DNA from: Lagopus muta
Lineage: Eukaryota > Chordata > Aves > Galliformes > Phasianidae
Direction: 5' to 3'
Assembly: GCF_023343835.1 (NCBI RefSeq)
Contig: NC_064437.1
Location: 51,472,972-51,536,971 of the forward strand
Length of the DNA: 64,000 nt
Below, one piece after another: positions 1 to 12,100 of the stretch (position 1 is the first letter of the stretch; each line of letters starts with the position of its first letter). Position numbers and translations under genes: made by a program. Below the pieces are notes generated by a model, which saw nothing but the letters and a program-made list of their open reading frames with translations, had not been told where the DNA came from and made no database searches.

Positions 1-1363
1 GCTCCCAAAACTAAGGGGCCTCTCATGATGTGTGCGTGTGCCTGGGTCCCAATGCATGACCTGAGGTACATAACACCTCCTGCTCCCTGTGTATACATGA
101 CATCCAATGGTGGGTGCTTGCTTATTCAGCCACATGATTGGGAATAGCAAGGAGGAAGTAGGGCAGAGAATAGCAAGGGTAAGGGTGGATCTGTTTTCCT
201 TCTATGTTAGATGCTGTTGACAATGATGCATGTAGCAAACATCCTGAATAATATTTCTGCTTTTGTTTAGCCAGGAGCCAGCAACTGTTCTTTCCTGCCG
301 TGCATGAAATGACCCTCAGGTGCTATTTCCAATATCTGTGCAATTCTAGCATCCCATTTCCAATTTCCATGTAACTCTAAGATCCTATGTCCTCTTAGGT
401 TCCTTAAAAACATTTTGTGCACTGTTCCAACAGCACATAAGATGAAGTACCCATCAAGAATGCTACAAAATTTGTTTTGAACAGCTCCATAGCAGTTATC
501 TTACCTGATAAAAAGAAGTGCAGGGAAAATATTGGTGATGGATCTTACAGACTGAATACTTGCTGAAATGATGATAAACCAGAGTCCATGTGAAATAATC
601 TGTAAGAGAAAGAATGATCTAAGCATTTTAGACTGAAACACAATTCATCCAAGTTTGACATTATATATTTTTATATTTTGATGGGGCATTTGTGAAAAGT
701 AAACTTTTATTTAGCTGTTCACTTATATCTTCAGTAGTTCAATCTATATCCTACAATATGAAAACCAATTCTTCTTTATCCATTCTTTATGTGAATTCTT
801 TTTGCACATTTTATTTTTCCCCATTTTTTCTCAAGAAGTAGCTACACATTCTCTCCTGTTTCTTTTTGTGTGTATTAAGATTATCTCTCCTCTGTAGATC
901 TGCTGTGTGCCAGTATACTCTCTGAAACCTCTTCCTAAATTAGATAAAACTTATTAATTTGTAGTTGGTTGGTGTGTTTTGGTCACCATTTCTTGCATTG
1001 ATCTCAATCATTTTTAGTTTGTGTGTTCCTTCTCCAGCCAACTGTGTCCACTTGTGAACTTTTGTTGCTTTCTCTGCAGGTTGACAGCAATTGAAACTGT
1101 CTTATTTACCAGGTGTGCCCACAGAGTATGGGAAAAATGTGCTGTGCAGACAGGAGCTGAAAGAAGCATAGTGTTGCTGGTGAAATCCCTCCAGATTAGG
1201 ATCTGACAAACAATAATCTTCTATATATTCTAGACTCCTAATTTTACTTTTCCCGTTGACTTTTCTTGTCCTGAAAGATTGTCTTGCTTAGGATCACAGC
1301 AACCTTTCTGTAACTGTAGGGATGACATTTGATACCTCCTAGTCTGGTGAAAACACATAATTG
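1..1363. other. Intergenic DNA, no gene seen
   Basis: This AT-rich stretch has no open frame longer than about 60 codons and no recognisable protein family. It lies downstream (3') of the DUSP11-like gene. I see no repeat that I can name. Confidence 0.5.
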
Positions 1364-1834
1364 CATAGAATCATAGGAGTTGGAAGGGACTCTTAAAGGC
1401 CATCTGGTTCAACTCTCCTGCAATGAACAAGGACATCTACAGCTCCATCAGGTGCTCAGAGCCCCCTCCAGCCTGACCTTGGGTGTGTCCAGGGATGGGG
1501 CACCCACCACCTCTCTGGACAACCCGTGCTGGTGCCTCACCATTCTTGCTGTAAAAAACTTCTTCCTTACCTTTGATTGTATCTCCTTTCTTTTAGTTTG
1601 AAACCATTTCCCCTTGTCCTGTAACAGCAGATCCTGCTAAAGAGTCTGTGCCTTTCTTTCCTACAGCAGCCCCTTAGATACTGGAAGGCTGCTCTCAGGT
1701 CTCCTGGAGCCTTCTCTTCTCCAGGCTGAACACAGCCTCAGCTCTCTCAGCCTGTCCTCACAGGGGAGGCATTCCACTCCTTGGATCAGATTTGTGGCTT
1801 TCCTCTGGATGCACTCCAACAGGTCCCTCCTGTA
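1364..1834 (-). mobile_element. CR1 LINE fragment (3' end), minus orientation
   Basis: Read on the minus strand this is the 3' portion of a CR1 non-LTR retrotransposon. The plus strand shows the reverse complement of the usual tail ('catagaatcataggagttg' at the left edge). It then carries the typical 'aggctgaacacagcctcagc' and 'ggatgcactccaacaggtcc' blocks of bird CR1. The copy is diverged and 5'-truncated at about 1834, with no usable reading frame. The family is the dominant bird LINE; the exact subfamily cannot be set by eye. Confidence 0.85.
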
Positions 1835-4800
1835 CAAATTTCATAATTGTTTGCATGTATTTCAGTAACTTTCAATTTGATTTTTATAGTCTCTCGTAAA
1901 TATTGTCTGAATAGAAGCTAGTATAGGATTTGTTGCATGGCCTTCTTCAAAACCTCCTCAAAAAGTAGCAATATGCACACAGCCTGCCTTTGAAGTCTTC
2001 ACCATGAGTAAAGGCTTCATATCAGAGCATTGGTCAGCATTCAGAGACTGAATACTGACCAATAGCTCCTGCAGTCCAAAAGGTACCTCAGAGATATCCA
2101 TGAAATGATATGAGGGACATCCTGACTGGTATTACAAATCAGGACATTGCCACACACAGCTTTTGTGAAGAATGTTTGAGGCATTCCAGTTTCTTGAAAT
2201 TAAACAGCGTTAAAATCAATCATTTAGTTAAAACCAAACATCACCACATTTACATTATGAAATCCAATGAATTAACATTCATTTACACACTTCTTATCTG
2301 TGAAGTGAAAAGTCCTCATTTTAGCCTAGCTGATATCTGTGCCCCTGTTATAAACAAGCATTTAACATTTTGGATGGCCTCTTGTTCCTGTTGCTCCTGT
2401 TGCATGGCTCTTAGGAGATAATATAACCATTTCATACAGTTGTTTTTCTTTTTTTTCCCCAAAAGCCAAAGTTTTCCAGAAGTTTTATGTTTGCATTTAA
2501 ATCCTCCCTGTTTTTACCTCTGTCTAAGCAGTGTTAGCAGTAGCTATAGCACCTCTTCTGTCAAGAAAGTGACTGAACTATATGTACATTCACTAAACAT
2601 GGCTTATGAACTCTGAACTATTTCAGGGTTCGTTAACAATGGTAATTCACATAGATATTTAGGAGAGCAGTGAGCTCAATTTATATAAGTAAGTGTATGT
2701 ATACGCTTATAATACACACACATACATGTATATAAATGATTCATATCCAGAAAGCTCCTCCCAAATATCTGTTGGTTTGTGGGATTTATTGAAAAAAGGC
2801 ATCAGATAAAAATGAGAGCCATAGAGTCAAAGAGAAATGGAAATAATATGGTCAAACTCTTTCTATAGATCTGCAGGTATACATAAGCCTGGGGAAAAAC
2901 ATAACATGGAGTAGAAAGAACACTAGAAAGAGACTTTTTATTACATTTTTCCATTGCATAAGCTTGTGTAGTTGCAAGTTTTGTTCATCTTATTAATCTA
3001 ATCCCAGTAGTCAAATTTTCTTTTTTTTTTTTCCCATTAGATAAGGCAAGAGGGACATTATCCTGTGCAGCCTGAAAACGAAAAACAAAAAGCATGTAAT
3101 ACCAGTGTGCACAAACTGAGTACAAACAACATAAATAGAAAAGCAGTGCTGTCATCAGGGATGTACAGATGTAGAAACACGCTGTAATGCTGACTGAACA
3201 GGAACAGAGGTTTCACACCCAGTCTAGCTCTTTCCAAAGCTGTTGCTTTATAAAGATAGAAAAGAAGGCTTATCTGTGGCCATTATTACAAGTTCTGCTA
3301 CAATTACTGAGCTTATATTAGATTGAAAAATAGGTTGGGTGAATACATCTTTACTGTACTGACTGACAGAAAACAATATTTTTAATTTGCAAACGCTTCT
3401 TCTCAGAATGTATTTTAGGCCTATTAAAGATTTATGAGGTAACTATTGAAAATCAGAACTCACCGCTGCTATTAAAAAGTTCAGCATGATGTAGAAACAC
3501 TCCACTTGAGGGGGGATTAACAGTTATCAACATTAGCTTGTAGCCTGTTATCTTCTCCTTAAGGAGTTAATTTTGTTTTATAGGCTTTAGCTTGGCAGTA
3601 CAACTTTCAAAGTGAAAAAATCTCTGTATTTATGTTAAAAGAGGTTGTTTTGAGGAACTGCATGAAAGTCATCGTCGTCTGTGTCAGCTTTTAAGTATAT
3701 TTATTTTGGGGGCTCTTTCATCTTCCTTTGTGGAACATTCAGGCTTGAACATTGCTTACAAAGGAAGAAAACGACTCTTGCTTCCAAGCGTGAGTGCACT
3801 GGCTTACTTCCTGTCTTTGGTGAAGCTGCTGCTTCAAATTTCTGTGTTACTCTAATTCATAACTGTAAGTTTAATGCAGTGGGCACAATTACAGTAAATT
3901 TATGATGCATTTTGATACTGGGGGCGTGCAAGAAGTCAGCTATGCACTTGTAACATGTAAGTTGGATTGGATTCTCAAATTCCTCAAATGATGGGATTGT
4001 TTTCAATGTGTGAAACAGATTTGTGGCATAGTTTCATATTTGATTGTCTGAAATTCTCATTGGATTCTGGAGGGTGTATCTTCAGGCTATTATACTACAC
4101 CTAGATATTTAAAGCTTAAAGGAAAGCCTTAATTAGTTTTATCTGCCACGTGATTTTGTGGAAGGATTAGAGGCCTGAATGCTGCTGTATGTGTTTGGTA
4201 GCTTACACAAGCACAGTGCTCACACTGCTGGAAGACCCAGGTAAGAAGTTAGTAGGAATTCTTTCTCTAACCTGTGTCTGCTTTTTATACCCAGTAATCT
4301 TTGGCCAGCTTTTTACATGTACATCTTTTGCACATTTCTTCTCTCACGCTGGTAACTCTCCACCTCCTGACATTTTCCTTTTCACTCCTGTGATCATTTT
4401 TCTCTTCTCAGTTATTTTCTGCCCTCCCTTTCCCCTCCCCATTGCCTTTTCACCTCAAGAAAAAAGGGCAATATTGCGGTCTACAGCAAGGTTACTTCCT
4501 CACCTGCTTCTCTGGTGACTGGAGCTGGAAAGAAAGATCTGTGGGTTTGGTGCTTGCTAGCCACTGGAACAGGAAGGAACACTCCATTGACAGCTGAAGC
4601 AAATATGAATCAGCCTAGAGAGGAATCACATACCAGTAGTTGGTAACAACACAAAAGCAATTTCTTTTTTTATTCACCTGTATGCTTCACTGCCTGATGA
4701 AAATCAGCTGCCAATTAAATATTCACTTCAGGGCAGTAACAAAAGGAATTTTTATATGAACTCAGAGTTTAATAGTTACATATAATGAAACTCTTACAAC

Positions 4801-7800
4801 TTCTATCTTTCTTTAAGATTTCACACTTGATGCCATAGGAAAACAACATCCTCCATAGAAGTCCTGCTCTTTATTGCTATGCCATATTACAGAGGTATTT
4901 CTAGGTTCGCTGGGAAAAAATCCATAAATGAGGTCAACAAGGTTTCATGATATTTTTGTAGAACTATGAAAGATATAAGAGAAGGAAACTTATTTTAGTC
5001 AGTGCCACTGAAATACAATATTCAGCTAAAAAGAACAAAAAGCATTCTATTTAATTCCATTTTCCACCATGTGGATCAATTAGTAATTGAATACTACAGA
5101 GACTAATATGCAGTAATGACTCAGCTGAGGAACGTGAGATAACTTTCAGTAACATTTTATGTGGGTTTAGCTCTGCCAAATTCTGTCAAGAACAATAGGG
5201 AGGGAAAGCCTTGTCCTACGTTCTAAAAAAATATTTATAAAACCACCCTTGGCTATTTCCATATAGTCATCACAAAGCCATTTATGGAAACATCATATCT
5301 ATTAATTTTGCTTGAAAAGAGGAATCCAGCATAGTTATGAAAGTGGTATTTATTTTGTCAGACAGCAGAAGCTGCACTGTGTGACTGCACTTATAACACT
5401 GGACTCTGGAGTGCTTTATCCTCCTAACATGCTAACTTTCAGTGGTGGCATAGGGAACATCTTAAATCCATTGCAGTCTTTATGATTGGTCTTGAAAGGG
5501 TGCTGCAGCCATCACTGATCCATTATATTTGTCAATGTGAACATGAGTACTCAGTATAAATCTCAATTTCCACCCACTTGGGGGAACCACCATAGGCTGG
5601 CAGCTCATAGTTGGGTACTGGCAACAATCTACTGGCAACAATCATTTGCAAATGTGTGTGGCACAAACATCACCTGTTCATTATCATTAGCCTGCCTTAT
5701 CAGAGCCCTGTTCAAGCTACAGCAAACTTCCATTGTGCTGTGAGTGACGAGCACAGTTGTTAAGTAGTACACCAGGGATGCAAAAATGCCGGTATATCTT
5801 TACATCAATACTCAAACTATACCTACTTAGAAGATGCTCCCTGATTTCAGAGGTAAGTTGCTCAGGATCCTGCATGTCGTCTTCTACAAAACATCCCATA
5901 GTATACTCCTGCCAACTCTTCAAGAAAGTCCTCATTATTTATCTCTAGGGAAAATGACTGGAGTGAAAAATATCAAGCATCACCGTAGAATTACAGAACC
6001 ACAGGTTTTTGCAGTATTTATAACTAAATCATTTTAGAGACTAAAATACTAACTCCTTATACCAACTACAGTCTAGAGAAAAAAAGGTGAGTTTATAAAC
6101 AATTTTCTTTTACTTGCTACATAAAGCAGCCAAAAAAAATGTAAATCCTAAATGGGATCATGCATTATTGTACTGAAGAGGAATATTATTATGGGTTACA
6201 TTTTTAAGCCTCGTGCACCAATGGCTCTTAATCTGAAGAAGGCCATTCCATCAAATTATTAATATTCACAGTTTATTTTAACAGATAATCTTTACTGTCA
6301 GTGCTGTGGTTGCATTTCCAGCTGTTTTAGGCAGCCTGGGCCCTGCTGTTAGGGCCCAGTTAGGAGGCAGTGTCATGGAGCTGGCTCCGTGTAGAGCCAC
6401 TTCAGATACATTTACACATATATTTTCAAGATTTAGAGGACATAGCACATAATTTTCATAGAACTGAGCATCAGTTGTACTCCTGCCAAGCCACTAAGTT
6501 TTGACTGAAGGTAGCCAGTAGGAGATCACTGGCTATTACCAACTGCTATGTGGTGAGCTGGGAGGCTTTCTGCATTGCAGCACCCTGCACACAGAACATG
6601 CACATTCGATGTAGCTTGCAATGGGTGCTGTGTTTGGATTGCTCACAATTAGCTGCAGGGGTTACAGCACTAAGAGCCATTCTCCGTTCCTGAGGATGCC
6701 TGCTAATCACAGTACATTCCCTGGCAATGGAATATTCCATGCTAACAGACTCATGGAAGGTTTTAGTCTGTGCCACCGACACTCTCCTCTAACAATTCCT
6801 AGCATACTTCAGGAGGTAAGACGCATTTCAGGGACCAGTCCCAAACAGAAACTCTCAAACAGTCCTGCAGGAGCTGACCAAGGACTACTAAAGGCCATCA
6901 TCCATCCTAAATCCTGAGGGAGTTGCCCCATTTCTGATCGTGTGAAACTTTGCACTGACCAGCTCTTCAGCCACACAGCACCTCTGGACTGAAGTAAGAA
7001 AGGATTGACTGTAGGGTCATTTCAATCCTAAAGATGTACTTCAAATCAAAAAACATAAAGAGCAAATATTTGCTCTTTGTTCACTTTATGAATACTGCAA
7101 ACATAGTGTAAGAAGAGAACAAATGCTTGTAATAACATTTCATAAATCTTAATTCTCTCATGGAAAGCACCATGAAGATTTTTTTTTTTTTTGGTTGGCA
7201 TTATTATTTTAAGAATCTGGATATGGTAGCCCAAGTTTCAGACCTTCCTTTCCCCTAAATAAAGAAGCACAAAGACTTTCATTTTACTCTTCATTTTAAA
7301 AGAATAAATGAAGGAAGAAATGTTCCTTTTTCTTAACGTTTAGTTCCAAAATCACATTACATTCAGACACCTTCATTCCTGAGCGCATATGAATGAGGCT
7401 CACAAAGCTATATTTAATGGGAAATACTATTGGCTAGCTGCTGTAAAAATGAAGGAATGATTTACTTCGTATAATGAACAAAGCCAAAGTTGCTCTACCA
7501 GTTGCACAGGCAATGAAATATTTGCACTTTGAATTTATATGCACAGAATCCTTTTAGAACTTTTTGCATGTGTTAAAAATCAGAAGAGTTGCCAGCTGTT
7601 CCAAACTTCCTAAGTCTATTCCTTATATAGTAGTCATAGACCCTTGAATTCAGAAGTCTGTTTTATGCTGCTAGTCAAAAGGCAAAACAGGTCTATGGAG
7701 TTCTTGCCATGAACACACTCTTTCTGCAGTGTTCTAGTGTAGATTTATATGCTCTTGCTTTGCTTTACAGCTGTATTGCTTTAAAGCAGTTTCTTAACTG

Positions 7801-8418
7801 TAGGACTTGAGCTGCAGCTGTACATCTGCAGCTGGCATCATTTTTGTTACTTTCTGTTACACTACTGTCCTGAGGCCCAGGTGAAGTGGCAATTCAGAAG
7901 AGACTGTTGCAATACACCACTCTAAAAGCAACTTATAGTTTTCCATTCTGATTACCTTGCTGTGCTGTAGAAGAAGTCAGTAGAACAAAAACTGAAGAAT
8001 GAGACACACTTGACTGACAAACATGGAATTTTAAGAACATAAGTAGAAGCAATCTTGGACAGCTGAGAAAGGCAATCTGCTGATAAATGTGAGCTGCCTC
8101 GTTTGGACGTGTTACTAAAAAAATTGTGAAATTCATCTGCACTGAGCCATTCTGAAGCATTTATAATTGAGGGAATTAGGAAAAAAACCAACACAGCAAT
8201 ATAGAATATTCAGGTTGCTGAAAAACAAGTTTGACATTTGCACTGTCAAAACTCCAAGTCACCTCCAAGTTCTCAGCAGCACAAAATTGCACACCTAGGT
8301 CAGTTCTGTTGATGAGACAGAAAAACTGGAATTAAACTACAATGCTGCAGAGATTGTTAGCAATAACTGTTAGCAATAATAACAAGCTGCTATTATTAAA
8401 AGATGAATTTGACATAAA
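1835..8418. other. Intergenic DNA downstream of the DUSP11-like gene
   Basis: No gene could be supported. Open frames here are under 110 codons and lack family resemblance. Isolated good splice-donor words occur (for example CAG followed by GTAAGA near 4231, and GAG followed by GTAAGA near 6815) but have no convincing partner acceptors. A short GGGCCC inverted pair at about 6338-6358 could form a small hairpin. Otherwise I see only simple A/T tracts. Confidence 0.45.
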
Positions 8419-8424
8419 TTTATT
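8419..8424 (-). terminator. Candidate poly(A) signal AATAAA of the DUSP11-like gene
   Basis: The plus strand reads TTTATT, so AATAAA lies on the minus strand about 415 nt past the DUSP11-like stop codon. It is the first canonical hexamer I found downstream of that stop. An ATTAAA only 2 nt past the stop (8832-8837) is also possible. Neither is proven. Confidence 0.4.
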
Positions 8425-8838
8425 TCATTCATTTCATAGTGTTTTTTCTATAACCTTAAGGTAGTTTATCTGACAGTGCAATATTTTGTTATGACTTTAG
8501 CATCTTACTATTACATACATTATAAATAAATGTAAAACAAAAGACAATTATCACTCACAAAGTTGTATAGTTTAGAGTACATGGCTTCAATTTTGCCAAG
8601 AGGAATGACTACTTTCATCCCATGTATACCAAGACCTTGTCTCCAACTACACTTAACAAATACCCTAATAAATATAGAAGTAGAAACAAATCTTACAATA
8701 GAGATCAGTTCTCTACTACTGGAGTTTGCATTTCCCTAACATGTAAAAAAAAACAAAACCAACCAAAGAACCCTGGCCCACATAAAGTAAAACTGATTGA
8801 TGCAAGCTTAAGCTGAGGAAACAGTGCCTTTCTTTAAT

Positions 8839-9151
8839 TCAGTTCCAGCTGTAATAGTCTCTTGGAGGTACATCATAAGGTGTTCTCTCCTCCTCTTCAG
8901 GTCCATAATCTAATGGCAGACCATAATTGTAATCAACTGTTACAACTGGTAATCTTTTGCCTTGTTCCATTTCTCTAGTAGTTTCAGCTTCAAAAGTTTT
9001 TATTTCACAGTCTAATGAACTATCTTCCTGGTGTACGGATGAGGATGGATGCATTGTGCATGAAGAATATGGTGCAAATCTGCTTTTTCCTCTGCTAAAT
9101 TCATCTGAAGGATGCACTCTCCTATTGTCTTCAGGACAGCTTGCTCGATTA
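8839..9151 (-). CDS. DUSP11: DUSP11-like last coding exon (residues 559-662, stop)
   Basis: The acceptor is CCTACAG followed by TAATCGAGC, and it enters at phase 2 (AG+T gives Ser559). The exon reads to a TGA at 8839-8841. The peptide is acidic and Ser-rich, with a conserved-looking end rich in Tyr, Pro and Asp ([17 protein letters not shown], then YYSWN). A frame extending upstream to 9315 is read-through into the intron, not coding. Confidence 0.85.
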
Positions 9152-12100
9152 CTGTAGGAAGAATAAACATGAACAGTGAAGTCATTGAAATTAAAACTGC
9201 CTAGCCCTAAAAGAGCAAGAATCAGATTTCTACTTTTGTTTTTATCCTCTCTAATTAAAATTTCTCTACTAGATGTTAGAAATATTTTTTTTAAGTTTAG
9301 TAGGTAAATGAACAAGAAAATGCTTTGTGTTTCAGCTGCTGTTTCTAATTAAAATTGCCTATTTACTGAAGGTTTCTTAGGGTCCATTTTTGTTCCTGAA
9401 CACATTTTCATTGTGTGAAAAATACTTAACAGCAGCTGTCTGTTACACAGTCTCAAGCAACATTACACTGTGTATTTATCTTGCAAAATATTTTTGCATT
9501 CTTCTGCAACAGAAGAATCTACAAAATATCATATTTAATTTTTGTTATGGATTCTCTTTGGTACAGTACTTTGTAAAATAAATGGTGTATAAAGCTGATT
9601 GAGAACAATCTTTGTAATTTTTAATCTTTGCCTTCACTAAACCATAGATGAATATTATTGGAAGGGATGTCTAGTAATGTCTAGCTCAGTCCCCTGCTCA
9701 AACTCTTTCTTGCCATATGAGGTTGCACAGAGGTCCAGCTGAGCTCAAGGTATTTCAAAGGATGGCAATTCCACAGCTGCTCTAGGCAATGCATTTCTGT
9801 ATCCTCAAAGAAACAGCCTTTTTCCATATAGGCTACAGAATTTTTGATGGTCTAATAAGAGTCTGTTGCCCCTTATCCTATCACTGCACACCATGAAAAA
9901 GAGTCTGCCTCACTCTTCTTTGTACTTTCTCATCAGCTCGTTGTTAGACATCACTAAGAGTTAAACATACTATCAGCAGTTCCTTTTTTTGCTTACTGAA
10001 CACGTTTTTTTTTGTATTTTGAACACAGGTTTTTTTTTGCATTTTATAATAAGTGAGCTTGAACTCTCCTTGTTATTCTGATGACTTAAGTGAGGAACTC
10101 TCAGTTTCATAACTATTATAATCTATATGAAGCCTGATATAGATGGACTACAATTTAGTCACATTACTTGCTTAATGTTCAGATTCAATGGTTTAAGCAA
10201 AAAGAAATTAACAAATTTTTACACAACAGGTAATTTGTATTTTTTTAGTTGGATACTGAAAGAGTAACAGTATAAATCAGAAAACAACATAAAACCTGGT
10301 ATTTACCTATAGCTTCTGTTGAAGTCATCCTTATCAGATCCATAATCTCTGTGAAGCGAAGGAGATGAGGAGAACTGAGGTTCTGATACATTTTCATGGG
10401 AAGAGAAAGGTTGATTTCTGAAGATAATCAAAATAATCATGTCAAGAGGAGTACAAACTACTGTAGGCTTTTGAAAAACATCAGTTAAAATTACTTCAAA
10501 TAATTTAATAGCTATTAACATTTCTTCAAATTAAGTTTTATTAGAAATATCTTAATCCTATTAGTTTAACACGTCAAAATAGTACCCTCATGGTGCTGAT
10601 ACACTGCCTGGTTTCACCTGTACAATGAAAAAGATTAAATCAAGTTTTACTAGCCCAGCAATTATCTGAACTATGTTCTGAAAGATCAAATAAATATTTT
10701 GAAATATATTTGCAAGAAACTTAACTACTAAATCCATTTTACTAAGTGATATATGCTTTTGGAAGAATACAACGCAAAAGGAGCAACACAATGCAGTCAG
10801 AAGCAAAAGGATTTCTACAAATGATTAATTCATGAAATAAGGGAATGTCAAACTTCCTTTAACATTACTGTTATCTCAGTTCAGATGAGAATATAAATAA
10901 AAATTTATATCTTTTGTCTTGAGGAGTGCTGTTTAAATTTGACAAAGTTTCGTTTCAAGCTGAATCCAGAAAAGGTGAAACATGAGCTTTAAGGAAGCAC
11001 AATCTTGTAGTTTAGGTAAGGTGCCTTCAAATTTACAGCACTGAAACTTAAGTCAAATACATCCAGACTTCAAAATAAAAAGTTGATTGTTAACTAACTG
11101 ATCATTCGTGTGTGATTTCAGCAAGACCTGGATAGGCTGGAGAGCTGGGCAGAAAAAAACCGGATGAGGTTTAACAAAAGCAAGTGTAGAGTCTTGCATC
11201 TGGGGAGGAATAATTCCATGCACCAGTACAGGTTGGGGGATGACCTGCTGGAGGGGAGCTCTGCAGAGAGGGACCTGGGTGTCCTGGTGGATGACAGGTT
11301 GGCCATGAGCCAGCAGTGTGCCCTTGTGGCAAAAAAGGCCAATGGCATCCTGGGGTGCATTAAAAAGAGCGTGGCCAGCAGGTCAAAGGAGGTGATCCTC
11401 CCCCTCTACTCTGCCCTGGTAAGACCTCATCTGGAGTACTGCGTGCAGTTCTGGGCTCCCCAGTACAAAGAAGACAGGGATCTCTTGGAAAGAGTCCAGC
11501 GGAGGGCCACGAAGATGGTGAAGGGCCTGGAGCATCTCCCCTATGAGGAAAGGCTGAGTGAACTGGGTCTGTTCAGCCTTGAGAAAAGGAGACTGAGAGG
11601 GGACCTGATCCAGGTCTATAAATATCTAAGGTGTGGGGGGCAGAATGGCGAGGCCGGACTGTTTTCATTGGTGAGTGGAGACAGGACAAGGGGAAACAGC
11701 TGGAAACTGCAGCATAGGAAGTTCCACACAAACATGCGCAAGAACTTCTTTACAGTGAGGTGACGGAGCACTGGAACAGGCTGCCCAGGGAGGTGGTGGA
11801 GTCTCCTTCTCTGGAGATGTTCAAGACCTGCCTGGATGCCTACCTGTGCTACCTACTGTAGGGAACCTGCTTTGGCAGGGGGGTTGGACTCGATGATCTC
11901 TGGAGGTCCCTTCCAACCCCTACAATTCTGTGATTCTGTGATTTTAAACAGATGACTGTTTCAAATAAATGTATTTAAAAGAGTTTAAAATTTAATTTAG
12001 AAGTGCTGCTAGTTCTGGTCTTACTGTTAAAGGATAATCAAAATAATCGTATATGAAGAGTAATACAAATTACTGTAGGCTTTTGAAAAGTATCAACTAA

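Noticed and set aside
4189-4518. 109-codon frame with an internal strong donor word near 4231
   Set aside because: No acceptor or family match; Leu/Phe/Pro-rich composition typical of pyrimidine-rich noncoding DNA.
6546-6917. Overlapping frames on both strands with a good donor near 6815
   Set aside because: No family resemblance and no partner exon.
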